In this document: piece by piece, positions 1-7,518 of the stretch
How the letters are laid out: every line of letters begins with the position of its first letter
Position numbering within the stretch: position 1 is the first letter of the stretch
Made by a program: the position numbers and the translations under genes
Notes under the pieces: model-generated
Told to the model about the DNA's origin: nothing
The model's database searches: none
The model's input: only the letters and a program-made list of their open reading frames with translations
Origin: Legionella fairfieldensis ATCC 49588
Lineage (GTDB): Bacteria > Pseudomonadota > Gammaproteobacteria > Legionellales > Legionellaceae
DNA: 64,000 nucleotides
Direction: 5' to 3'
Assembly (NCBI RefSeq): GCF_000621525.1
Contig: NZ_JHYC01000001.1
Span: 112,111 to 176,110, forward strand

Positions 1-222
1 GGTTTTAAACGGGTAACTCCTACTCCTAGCATTGATGTTAAGAAAATCCGTAAAAACTTACACATGAGCCAAAAAGATTTTTCACAGTATTTTGGCTTTA
101 ACCTCAAAACATTACGTGATTGGGAGCAACACCGTAGAGAACCAAGTGGCGCAGCTAAAAACTTACTAAAAATTATTGAGTTGGAGCCTAAAGTGGTTCA
201 AAGGGTATTATCCACAAACTAA
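1..222 (+). CDS. NadS-like XRE-family regulator, C-terminal part (5' end outside window)
   Basis: An open frame enters from the left edge and stops with TAA at 220-222, giving 73 residues. It reads as an XRE/Cro helix-turn-helix: residues VKKIRKNLHMSQKDF start the domain, and FNLKTLRDWEQHRREPSG matches the recognition helix and the WEQGRR-P pattern of NadS/HigA-type antitoxin regulators (COG2944). In that family the gene usually follows a RelE/ParE-type toxin gene, which would lie outside this window. A second antitoxin gene (higA) follows, so this end looks like a toxin-antitoxin patch. The family call rests on motif reading; toxin pairing is inference. Confidence 0.75.
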   Translation, partial: GFKRVTPTPSIDVKKIRKNLHMSQKDFSQYFGFNLKTLRDWEQHRREPSGAAKNLLKIIELEPKVVQRVLSTN

Positions 223-229
223 GGACATC

Positions 230-304
230 ATTTGATTTTTGCGTCAGGGCGCAAATTTCGGAGCACTAGACCAGGATGTGCGTATCCTTGATTATCATGA
301 TTGA
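230..304 (+). pseudogene. Possible C-terminal remnant of a HigB/RelE-type toxin
   Basis: Directly before higA one frame without a start codon ends in DVRILDYHD and stop TGA at 302-304. HigB toxins of this family typically end in a motif like DVEIVDYH and stop about ten bases before higA, and the spacing here (10 bases to ATG 315) fits. Only about 20 residues remain and the upstream part is not recognisable, so the toxin is probably lost. The match is short, so this is a suggestion, not a firm call. Confidence 0.35.
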
Positions 305-314
305 GGAGAAAAAA

Positions 315-593
315 ATGTTACCCACTAATCGAACACCTGCCACTCCGGGAGAAATGCTTTTAGAAAAGTTTATTAAGCCAATGAACTTAACGCAGAAAAA
401 CTTTGCTTCTCATTTAGGTTGGCCTTATACCAAGCTCAATGAAATTGTCCATGGCAAACGAGGAATCACGCCTGAATCTGCTTTAGACTTAGCAGATGCT
501 TTAAATATGGAACCTGAATTTTGGCTTAATCTACAAAGAGATTGGGATTTTTGGCATGCGAAACAAAAACATAAAGTAAAAAAAACTGCCTGA
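315..593 (+). CDS. higA: HigA family addiction-module antitoxin
   Basis: A 92-residue helix-turn-helix protein of the HigA/VapI family. The start at 315 follows AGGAG with good spacing; an upstream in-frame ATG at 276 has no such site and would overlap the toxin remnant. Family hallmarks are the N-terminal TPGEMLLEKFIKPMNLTQ, the HTH around LGWPYTKLNEIVHGKRGI, and DLADALNMEPEFWLNLQ near the C-terminus. HigA normally neutralises the HigB mRNA interferase and represses its own operon by binding the promoter. Here the toxin seems reduced to its last codons, so this is probably an orphan antitoxin. Its 3' end overlaps, antisense, the open frame of the neighbouring DUF2608 pseudogene. Confidence 0.85.
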   Translation: MLPTNRTPATPGEMLLEKFIKPMNLTQKNFASHLGWPYTKLNEIVHGKRGITPESALDLADALNMEPEFWLNLQRDWDFWHAKQKHKVKKTA

Positions 594-1731
594 AAATATG
601 GAAGCAGTTGAAGTAGGATCAAAGTCTTCAGGGACCAGTTCTAAGCTTACTATTGCATCTTGAACGTCTCTTGGCAAATGAGTACTCAGATAAGCCAATT
701 GATGATTAGCTGGCCTCATATCAAATGTACTGATTTTTTCATCAAGAAATCCATATCGCAAGCCTGTAAAATTAATTCCAAGCACTTTCGCTACATCTAA
801 CATGCGCTCTAAATGCCGTTTTTTATCATCTATCATAACAATATGTGCTGGAAATTTTGGACATTGTGTTATAAATTGTTGCCACACTTTTATTTTTCCC
901 ATTACAAAAAATAATTCCTTTTTCATAAGATGGGTTATTAACATTAATACAGTTTCTAGAAAAATCAATCCCAATAGCCTCCATCTGACGAATAGTAGAT
1001 TGTTTAATAGCTATGTCGCGTGCCGTTAGTGCAAATACAGGAATCCCAATGTCTTGTAATGCTTTAATGATCTTAACTATTCCTGGTTCCACTGCCTTAG
1101 TGCGAACATGCACTTGAACGGCACCATAAATCAAGAGAGCTAATCTCGTAGCTTCCCTTTGATCGAGAAAGACCTTCATTGCATAATCAACTAAGTTAGT
1201 AAACCATTGATCACTACCTACTTCCAGAACTGATTCCATAACCGTATTATCTAAATCAAGAACAAGCCAAGTATCGTAGCTAATATTTTTTAAAGCAGTT
1301 TTAATCGTTAGGGTTTCCTTGATCTCTTGTTCACTTTGTTTGTATGGCTTTGAGAAAAATGGATATAATCCTAGAGGAAATGCTGATTTTTTAAAATCAG
1401 CTCTAATTAATAACTCAATACGCTCTAGCAGTTCGATCGTTTCTTCATAAGCCTCCGATACTCCTGTGATTAGCTCCGTTTGCTGAGACGTTTGCGAGGA
1501 GAGTGATAAAAATTTTCTTGCTTCTAGCAATGCGCCTTTAAATTCTGACAAAGTTCCCCAACAACCTTGTTCATAAAATTCTCGACCAAAATTACGCCGG
1601 ATTTTATTTTCAACTTTTGTTGTATCGCTTAAAACAATACCATCAAGATTCCTCAACGAAGCAACCCAGAAACTCTGGGTATTCGCCCCTCGTTTTCCAG
1701 AAAGACTTTGAATAGGTAATTGTACTAACAT
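531..1731 (-). pseudogene. DUF2608 HAD-like protein, frameshifted
   Basis: Two overlapping minus-strand frames (1731-826 and 974-531) together make one HAD-like DUF2608 protein. The first carries the DxDxT nucleophile motif in VLDLDNTVMES and the segment VFALTARDIAIKQSTIRQ. The second carries the acidic motif HIVMIDDKKRHLERM and the C-terminal FTGLRYGFLDEK. The break lies in the A-rich stretch around 882-900 and needs one base skipped, as if one base had been gained. The 3' end runs into the antisense of higA without a natural stop, so the tail is probably truncated too. The first about 100 residues (with NTQSFWVASLRNLDGI and REFYEQGCWGTL) may really be the end of the upstream Nudix-like gene. 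DUF2608 proteins are common in Legionella; their substrates are unknown to me. Confidence 0.65.
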
Positions 1732-1733
1732 AT

Positions 1734-2191
1734 TTAATAAAGAATGATCGCACCCCTCATTTTTTCGTAAATCAGCGCATGCTCCTCACGTGTTTCATGA
1801 ATGGCTGTTACTAAGGGGTTTTCAACATAAATTTCAAATTTATTTTCAATTAAGCAAGTAATGATGTCTTGATAAGTTTGGTCTCTAAACAGTTTTCCAA
1901 CGAACTTTTGTAAAAATCATATTCTAAACCAGTAAAAGGTTTTCCTACTTCTAGAAAAAAACGCTGTTCATCTTTTATGACAAGAATATCTTGAATTCCT
2001 GCTGGTGGCGCAATAGTCGTAGGTCCTACACGGTTTGATTTAACGCATCCCCAAATAATTTGATTACCTTGACGATAATAAGGTAAAACACCACAGCGCA
2101 TAGTTGGGTAAGGATATAGCCCATTTTCACCTTTTTCTAAAAGTATAGGCGGATATTCACTGATATCATTTAGTTCGACTATTTTTGGCAT
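1734..2191 (-). pseudogene. Nudix-like hydrolase, frameshifted
   Basis: Translation starts well at ATG 2191 (MPKIVELNDISEYPP), with AGGAAGG 7 bases upstream, and runs to 1850. From about 1915 to 1880 the coding sense moves to another frame that carries ENPLVTAIHETREEHALIYEK and stops at 1736-1734. That segment fits the Nudix box spacing E-x7-[R]E-T-x-EE but has His for Arg and Ala for Gly, so it is degenerate. The next frame (from 1731) then begins in yet a third phase. The most economical reading is one Nudix-type gene, perhaps joined to or followed by DUF2608, that has gathered several frameshifts. Nudix proteins hydrolyse nucleoside diphosphates linked to another moiety; no substrate can be given. 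Confidence 0.6.
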
Positions 2192-2337
2192 GTGTGACCT
2201 TCCTATTCTTGAGGCTAAGTTTTTAGAAAGCAACATCCTTATCAAAAGCACTCTTTCAATGCTTATTCGGTTTATTAAACATTACTTTTTTAGGATAAAG
2301 TTTTTATGGATAAAATAGTCCACCAACCCCTATATCT

Positions 2338-2819
2338 TTATGCTTGATTAATACATCGATAAAATACGGAGCGACTTACCTTCATCGTGTCACAAATTTT
2401 TTTCACTGACATTTTACCTGCTTGGCGCAATGCCATTGTGGCTTCTGCTTTATCATCTGTCAATGTCTTTGGTCTACCTCCTTTTCGACCTTGCTGTTTC
2501 GCTGAGTCAAGTCCAGCTTTTACTCGTTCACAAATTAATTCACGCTCCATTTCAGAAAACGCGGCGCATATGTTGAATAACAGCATTCCCATATGTGTTG
2601 ATGTATCTAAATTATTTTCTAATGATACAAATTCAATGCCTTTTTCTTTAAATTGATTAATCAGATCGACCAATCTCATCATGCGACGTCCAAGTCTATC
2701 TAATCGAACAACACAAAGCGTATCGCCTTTTCTTAATTTTTCCATCAAGGCTTTTAATTGTGGTCTATCATCTTTTGCTCCTGAAATTTTTTCTTGAAAA
2801 ATGTCATCACAACCTGCTG
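2338..2819 (-). pseudogene. Tn3-type serine recombinase (resolvase), N-terminus missing
   Basis: About 160 residues match the resolvase/invertase family from just after the usual AL-x-AGC segment: GCDDIFQEKISGAKDDRPQL, then LCVVRLDRLGRRMMRLVDL, the E-helix region FSEMERELICERVKAGL, and a C-terminal HTH (MSVKKICDTMKVSRSVFYR). The first about 30 residues, which would hold the GYARVST segment with the catalytic serine, are absent. The frame instead continues upstream into transposase sequence through a terminal inverted repeat. It therefore cannot be an active recombinase. Such resolvases normally resolve Tn3-family cointegrates or invert DNA. Confidence 0.8.
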
Positions 2820-3385
2820 CACTAGTGTCCGGGGAATTTGGTTCATGGCCGAGTGTCCACTCATTATAGCCTCGCCCTTTAAGCTGAATAGGACTGCTAT
2901 CGAGCTTACGCACTACTTTGTGGACCTCTTTTCGTTTTTGCTTCGGGAGTAAGCTCATCAGCTGTTCGGCTAACCATAAGAAACACTCTGATGGCCGGCG
3001 GGCATTCGCATCACTCAGTGTAGAGCGACTCACAGAACTACAAGAGAGCCGGCTTTGTAGTGTTTTTTGACTATTAAACGCAATCTCAAGATCACGTAAA
3101 CTTTTTACATCATGCAATTGAGCATAGAGAAGAATCAATAAGTGATCATAGGTCTTCAATGATTTACTGTAATAGTCCGAATCAAATCGTTTAACACCTT
3201 CTTCTAATAAATTTCTCGTAATAGGTGTTAATAATGCTTCAAATGTTGTAAATTCTTTCATCGTCCTTGTTCTTTATGAATGACTAGTTCAGCCGCTATT
3301 TTAGCGGATTAACAAGGACGTGCCCCTTTTTTTCTTCTTTTTTTTTAAATGTCCCTTTTTTAAACTAATTCCCCGGACACTAGTG
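2820..3385. mobile_element. Internally deleted insertion sequence with 19-bp terminal inverted repeats
   Basis: CACTAGTGTCCGGGGAATT at 2820-2838 is repeated exactly in inverse orientation at 3367-3385. The palindrome CTAG lies at the outer edge of both ends and may be a 4-bp target duplication, with TGTCCGGGGAATT as the true end. Between the ends lie the transposase fragment and a promoter-side segment containing nested hairpins: CGTCCTTGTT at 3263-3272 pairs with AACAAGGACG at 3311-3320 around CCGCTATTTTAGCGG. Size is about 0.56 kb, where a full IS4-family element would be about 1.2-1.5 kb. Confidence 0.7.
2839..3261 (-). pseudogene. IS4-family transposase, N-terminal fragment
   Basis: The first about 139 residues of the ORF that starts at 3261 match the N-terminal DUF4372 domain of IS4-family transposases (MKEFTTFEALLTPITRNLL, then KSLKTYDHLLILLYAQLHDVK and SRSTLSDANARRP). 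A complete transposase would need the DDE core over roughly 240 more residues; this is absent. After GYNEWTLG the frame runs into the terminal inverted repeat and then into the resolvase remnant, producing a 307-residue chimeric frame. The element looks like an internally deleted insertion sequence that keeps both ends and only the front of its transposase. Confidence 0.75.
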
Positions 3386-3542
3386 CGTTTTCACGGGAAT
3401 GACCTAAAAATAATTGAAAAGGTGTTTAACAATCACACAAAAAATGAGAGGATTACTCAGCGCGCAGGCGGGAAAGACAAGTCATGGAACAAAGTCTGGA
3501 AAGAAAATTTGCATATCCCGTGAACACTTACCCATACATTCA

Positions 3543-3600
3543 GTCTGAGGAGGCGCAAAGCCTTGTGGGATGAGACAGCTGCTTTGCATTCTCCTCAGAC
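3543..3600. repeat. Long imperfect hairpin across the pyrF stop codon
   Basis: GTCTGAGGAG-GC-GCAAAGC at 3543-3561 pairs with GCTTTGC-ATT-CTCCTCAGAC at 3581-3600. The right arm contains the pyrF stop codon (3597-3595). It may end the minus-strand operon or stabilise its 3' end, but there is no clear T-run, so a Rho-independent terminator is not proven. Confidence 0.5.
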
Positions 3601-4287
3601 CGAACGGTGCAAAAATTCCTGTATCACTTTGCCAGGCTCTTTAGCTCTTGTAATAGATCGCCCTATTACTAAAAAATCGCTTCCCAGTTGAGCTGCCCGT
3701 TCTGGTGTCACTACCCTTGCCTGATCGTCTTTTGCATCACCAGACAGTCTTATTCCCGGGGTCACTGTCAAAAAAGATTGACCACACGCTTTTTTAATTA
3801 ATGGCGCTTCCAATGCAGAACAGACCACACCATCTAATCCTGCTTTATGAGCAAGCATTGCCAGTTTTCTAACCTGGTTTTCCATTGAGCTGTTTAAGCC
3901 AATCGCGGGGAAAGCATCTTCTGTCATACTGGTTAATACAGTGACCGCAATTAGCAGCGGACGGTTGTTACCATAAGGTTCCAGGGCTTTTTTTGCAGCC
4001 TCCATCATTGCCAAACCACCCAGTGCGTGGACATTAATCATCCAGACCCCAAGTTCAGCGCAAGCACAACAAGCGTGGGCAACAGTATTAGGAATGTCAT
4101 GAAACTTTAAATCAAGAAAGATTTTAAATCCTTTTTTTATTAGGCAGCGAACCCAATCCACTCCAAATAAAGTAAACATTTCACTGCCAATTTTTAACGC
4201 ACATTGATTAGGATTTAATTGATCAACTAAAACCAAAGCCTCGTTTTGATTAGAAAAATCAAGGGCGACAATAAGTTTTAAACTCAC
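3595..4287 (-). CDS. pyrF: Orotidine 5'-phosphate decarboxylase
   Basis: A 230-residue protein of the usual length. It catalyses decarboxylation of OMP to UMP, the last step of pyrimidine synthesis, in the cytoplasm. The catalytic Asp-Lys-Asp array is visible in FLDLKFHDIPNTV, the N-terminal strand VALDFSN matches the family, and the phosphate-binding end is seen in VTPGIRL and VIGRSITRA. It begins one base after the upstream aminotransferase gene stops, so the two are co-transcribed. Nothing unusual in the sequence apart from the hairpin over the stop codon. Confidence 0.96.
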   Translation of the reverse strand: MSLKLIVALDFSNQNEALVLVDQLNPNQCALKIGSEMFTLFGVDWVRCLIKKGFKIFLDLKFHDIPNTVAHACCACAELGVWMINVHALGGLAMMEAAKKALEPYGNNRPLLIAVTVLTSMTEDAFPAIGLNSSMENQVRKLAMLAHKAGLDGVVCSALEAPLIKKACGQSFLTVTPGIRLSGDAKDDQARVVTPERAAQLGSDFLVIGRSITRAKEPGKVIQEFLHRSV

Positions 4288-5397
4288 TTACACTTCTGCC
4301 AATTCAGCTACAAGAGAAGTTTTAACCGCATTAGCAACTCGCTGTTGCTCCTCCAGACTCATATAAGGATGCATAGGTAAACTTACTACGTGCTGACTTG
4401 CCCGTTCAGCATGAGGAAAATCACCCGATTGATAACCAAAATTTTTCAAGGCTTGCTGTTGATGCATCGCGACCGGATAATGAACTGCTGTAGGAATCCC
4501 TTGTGATTGCATGTTTTTCTGAAATTCATCACGGTTGGGAACTTCTATAGTATATTGGGCATAGACACTCGTGTTACCTGGCTTAATCATGGGCGTTTTT
4601 ACCAAGTCGGCCAGCAAGGTTTCATAGCGCTGCGCAACCCGTTGACGCATAATAATTTCATCGGGAAATAATTTCATCTTTTCAAGTAAAATAGCCGCTT
4701 GAATAGTATCCATACGACCATTAATACCAATTCGACCATGGCAATATCTTGCATTTTGTCCATGAATTCGTATTTCAATCAATCGTTCTGCCAATATATC
4801 ATCATCAGTAAAACAGGCACCCGAATCACCATATCCGCCTAAAGGCTTTGAAGGGAAAAAACTCGTACATCCTATCGTTGACAAAGCACCAGAATAAATC
4901 CCATTATAAGTGGCTCCAAAACTTTGAGCCGCATCTTCAATAACAGGCAAACCATATTGTTTTGCAATGTAATTAATTGCCTGCATATCGGCACATTGAC
5001 CATAAAGGCTAACAGGCATAATAGCCCTGGTTTTCGATGTTATCGCTGCTTCAATTTTTGTAGCATCGATATTATAGGTAACAGGATCAATATCCACAAA
5101 AACCGGTTTGGCTTGACATAGCGCAATAACTTCAGCAGTCGCAAAAAAACTAAAAGGACTGGTAATTACTTCATCACCAGGCCCAATATCCAAAGCCAAA
5201 AGTGCCATCAATAAAGCATCTGTACCACTTGAATTGACTATAGCGTGCCTTACGCCTAAAAACTCAGCCAATTGACGTTCCAGGCGAGTAATTTCCGGAC
5301 CCATAATATATTGACCGTGCTCCAAAACTGTCTGGATCCCACGTAAAATATCTGTTTCAATTAATTTATATTGTTTCTTAAGATCAATAAATTGCAT
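4288..5397 (-). CDS. DegT/DnrJ/EryC1/StrS family sugar aminotransferase (WbpE-like)
   Basis: A 369-residue PLP enzyme of the nucleotide-sugar aminotransferase family. The cofactor lysine lies in SFFPSKPLGGYGDSGA, the PLP pocket in NSSGTDALLMALLAL, and the acidic EDAAQSFGA motif is present. Close relatives such as WbpE/WlbC transaminate a 3-keto sugar nucleotide in O-antigen synthesis; that substrate is inferred only. The gene lies between lapB and pyrF in a core block without other sugar-nucleotide genes, so its pathway partners must be elsewhere. Confidence 0.88.
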   Translation of the reverse strand: MQFIDLKKQYKLIETDILRGIQTVLEHGQYIMGPEITRLERQLAEFLGVRHAIVNSSGTDALLMALLALDIGPGDEVITSPFSFFATAEVIALCQAKPVFVDIDPVTYNIDATKIEAAITSKTRAIMPVSLYGQCADMQAINYIAKQYGLPVIEDAAQSFGATYNGIYSGALSTIGCTSFFPSKPLGGYGDSGACFTDDDILAERLIEIRIHGQNARYCHGRIGINGRMDTIQAAILLEKMKLFPDEIIMRQRVAQRYETLLADLVKTPMIKPGNTSVYAQYTIEVPNRDEFQKNMQSQGIPTAVHYPVAMHQQQALKNFGYQSGDFPHAERASQHVVSLPMHPYMSLEEQQRVANAVKTSLVAELAEV

Positions 5398-5480
5398 AAT
5401 TTTCTCAATAATTAATAGCGCTCTATTTCGCAGCCTGATTTATAACAGGAATCGCACGGCAAAATCATTACTTATCTTAC

Positions 5481-6652
5481 CTAATCGCCTTCTAGTCCAT
5501 GAACGGGCTTCATTCTACCCCACTGTTTACAACTTGGGCAATGCCAATGCAAATGTTTACCGCCAAAACCACAATGACCGCAGCGATAAATGGGCTTATT
5601 ATCTAAAAACTTGGACGTGATATCATATAACATTTGCAATTTATCGCGAACTCTTTACCGTGTGCTGTTTCAAGATGCCAGCAAATTAAACGATTTAATC
5701 CTCGTATAGATGGGTGCGTGCTGAGCTTTTCGGAAACAAAATCAATAGCAATATCCATATCTTTTTCGCGACGTAAAAATTCTGCTATAACAAAAATAAT
5801 TGACGCACGAGGATGCTCTGCCAAAATTTGTTGTAAATATTCAATACAGGCTTCCATTTCATTTAGTTCACGATAGCAGACAACCAACGGATCAATAATT
5901 TCACCAAGAAAATCAGGATCTTGTTGAGGAACACGTTTTAAAGAGCGAATCGCCTGCTTATAACGCCCATATTGCATATCTAACGATGCCTGCATAAGAC
6001 TGGCGCGCACTGACATTTTATCAACGAAGAGCGCTTGTTTGGCAGCGTATTGTGCTTTATCCAGAGCATTATTTTTCAAAGCCTGGCTTGCAATTTCACA
6101 GTAGTAGTGTGCAGCTTGAATGTGCATGCTTTGGCCAATGGACAATTCCAGTTTTTTAATCACATCCAATGCTTTTTCCCAGGCTTTCTCTTGCTGATAA
6201 ATGGCAAGTAAACCATGTAAACTGGAAGCTTCGCGACTGCCGCCAAGCTCCACTACTTCAAGAAAGATTCGCTCGGCTCTGTCAAATACTCCGGCACTCA
6301 TATAATCCTGTCCCAAAGCCATCAACGCCTCCTTACGTTCCTGTGGACTTAATTGGGGGCGTGCTATTAAATTCTGATGTATCCTTATTGCTCTGTCCAC
6401 CTCGCCACGACGACGAAAAAGAGAACCTAAAGCCAAATGAGTTTCTACTGTTTCGCTATCCACTTCCAGCAGTTTGATAAACACATCGACTGCTTTATCA
6501 GGCTGTTCATTTAATAAGTAATTTAGTCCTACAACATATTCACGAGACAAACGATTATCAAAGCGTGTTTCTTTAGCAGAATAATTACGGCTTGCAACCC
6601 ACCAACCTGACCAAGCCGCAGCAGGTAACAATAAAGGCCATAAATTAATCAT
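5481..6652 (-). CDS. lapB: LapB/YciM LPS assembly regulator, split by a frameshift
   Basis: The frame 6652-5603 gives a membrane anchor (INLWPLLLPAAAWSGWWVA) and a chain of TPR helices over about 330 residues, as in LapB, which helps FtsH degrade LpxC and so limits LPS synthesis. LapB should end in a rubredoxin-like zinc knuckle. Here the frame drifts after LETAHGKE and stops at 5603, while the adjacent frame supplies the missing end: KLQMLYDITSKFL, then YRCGHCGFGGKHLHWHCPSC with both CxxC pairs, ending at 5481. One base is missing near 5655-5660. It is therefore a true mutation, a sequencing error, or (less likely) recoding. LapA lies upstream, as expected. Confidence 0.85.
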
Positions 6653-6999
6653 TAAAGCTCTCCATTATTCAGCTTAAATCCAAATATTGCTATTAACGAG
6701 GGCGTACGCACTGCCATTTATCTGTAGTCACACTATCTATTCAACTAAATTTATAGCGCAGTGCTGTCAATATACTAATCTTTCAATTACAGTTCTGGCT
6801 TCATTTGTTGACAGCCATCATAACATCTAATTTTTGCTTGCAGTATAAATAATAAAATTTATCGACACGAGTATAAATTTTGAATTAACCAAGGTCAATT
6901 CCAAGATAGATCAGCTTCAAGTATTTCATACTCGCCAATAGAGTTCATTTACCGCGAAGTAAGCAGTAAATACATCCAAACTAACCAATCCCGGATTGA
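6653..6999. other. Intergenic region between lapA and lapB
   Basis: A 347-bp AT-rich gap between two genes that are usually adjacent. I see no gene, no strong hairpin and no repeat shared with the rest of the window. It may hold a separate promoter for lapB, but no convincing -35/-10 pair was found. Confidence 0.5.
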
Positions 7000-7290
7000 T
7001 TAATGTTGATCTTTTAAAGGAATAGCCCTTAAATTTTTTATTTCTTTTTCTGTTAATTTTAATTGACTCTTAATTTTTAAATAAGCCACTTTAAGACGCC
7101 AATATCGATATAAAAATAACAAAAAACCTAATAGCAGCCCGATCCCGAGCATAATAGTCATTAATACTGATATAGGCATGGTAATGGTTTTAAAATAAAG
7201 ATTAACCTCTACCGAAGAAGCATTCAGCGCAGCAAAACTTACTCCCAGCAATATTAATAACAAATAAAACAACATCATTAATAGGCGCAT
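7000..7290 (-). CDS. lapA: LapA family inner-membrane protein (DUF1049)
   Basis: A 96-residue protein with two hydrophobic segments (about residues 4-24 and 38-60) followed by a basic, then helical cytoplasmic tail (YRYWRLKVAYLKIKSQLKL). The ALNASSVEVNLYFKTITMPISVLM stretch between the helices is typical of LapA. LapA works beside LapB in LPS assembly at the inner membrane. It lies between rpsA and lapB, the usual neighbourhood. ihfB, which often sits between rpsA and lapA in gammaproteobacteria, is absent here. Confidence 0.9.
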   Translation of the reverse strand: MRLLMMLFYLLLILLGVSFAALNASSVEVNLYFKTITMPISVLMTIMLGIGLLLGFLLFLYRYWRLKVAYLKIKSQLKLTEKEIKNLRAIPLKDQH

Positions 7291-7473
7291 AGATTCACCT
7301 TTGATCTGTATATATCCAATATAATAGCCTAGTTGCAGGATTGATTAAATCGATAATCCTTCTTGGGGCTATTACCACCCTGTACTCTCAATCCGGGCGA
7401 GAGATTCTTAATAATTCTTTAATCTTAAGCTGACGTTATTGTGTGAACACTTACAATTTTTTTACCTATTCTC

Positions 7474-7505
7474 AAAAAAAAAGCGTAGTTAAACTACGCT
7501 TTTTT
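7474..7505 (-). terminator. Rho-independent terminator after rpsA
   Basis: AAGCGTAGTT and AACTACGCTT form a strong stem with A/T runs on both sides (A-run before, T-run after on the plus strand), so it can work in both directions. It lies just past the rpsA stop codon and separates rpsA from lapA. Confidence 0.85.
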
Positions 7506-7518
7506 CATCAAGAAAGAC

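Noticed and set aside
3320-3523. Plus-strand frame of 67 codons across the end of the deleted insertion sequence
   Set aside because: It begins in a T-run (low-complexity Phe stretch), crosses the inverted repeat and has no ribosome site.
1-3600. Prophage or integrative element at the left end
   Set aside because: No integrase, phage structural gene or attachment repeats; only the resolvase and insertion-sequence remnants are visible.
5640-5665. Programmed -1 frameshift in lapB
   Set aside because: No slippery heptamer of the X-XXY-YYZ type at the junction and no obvious pseudoknot; a plain one-base loss is simpler.
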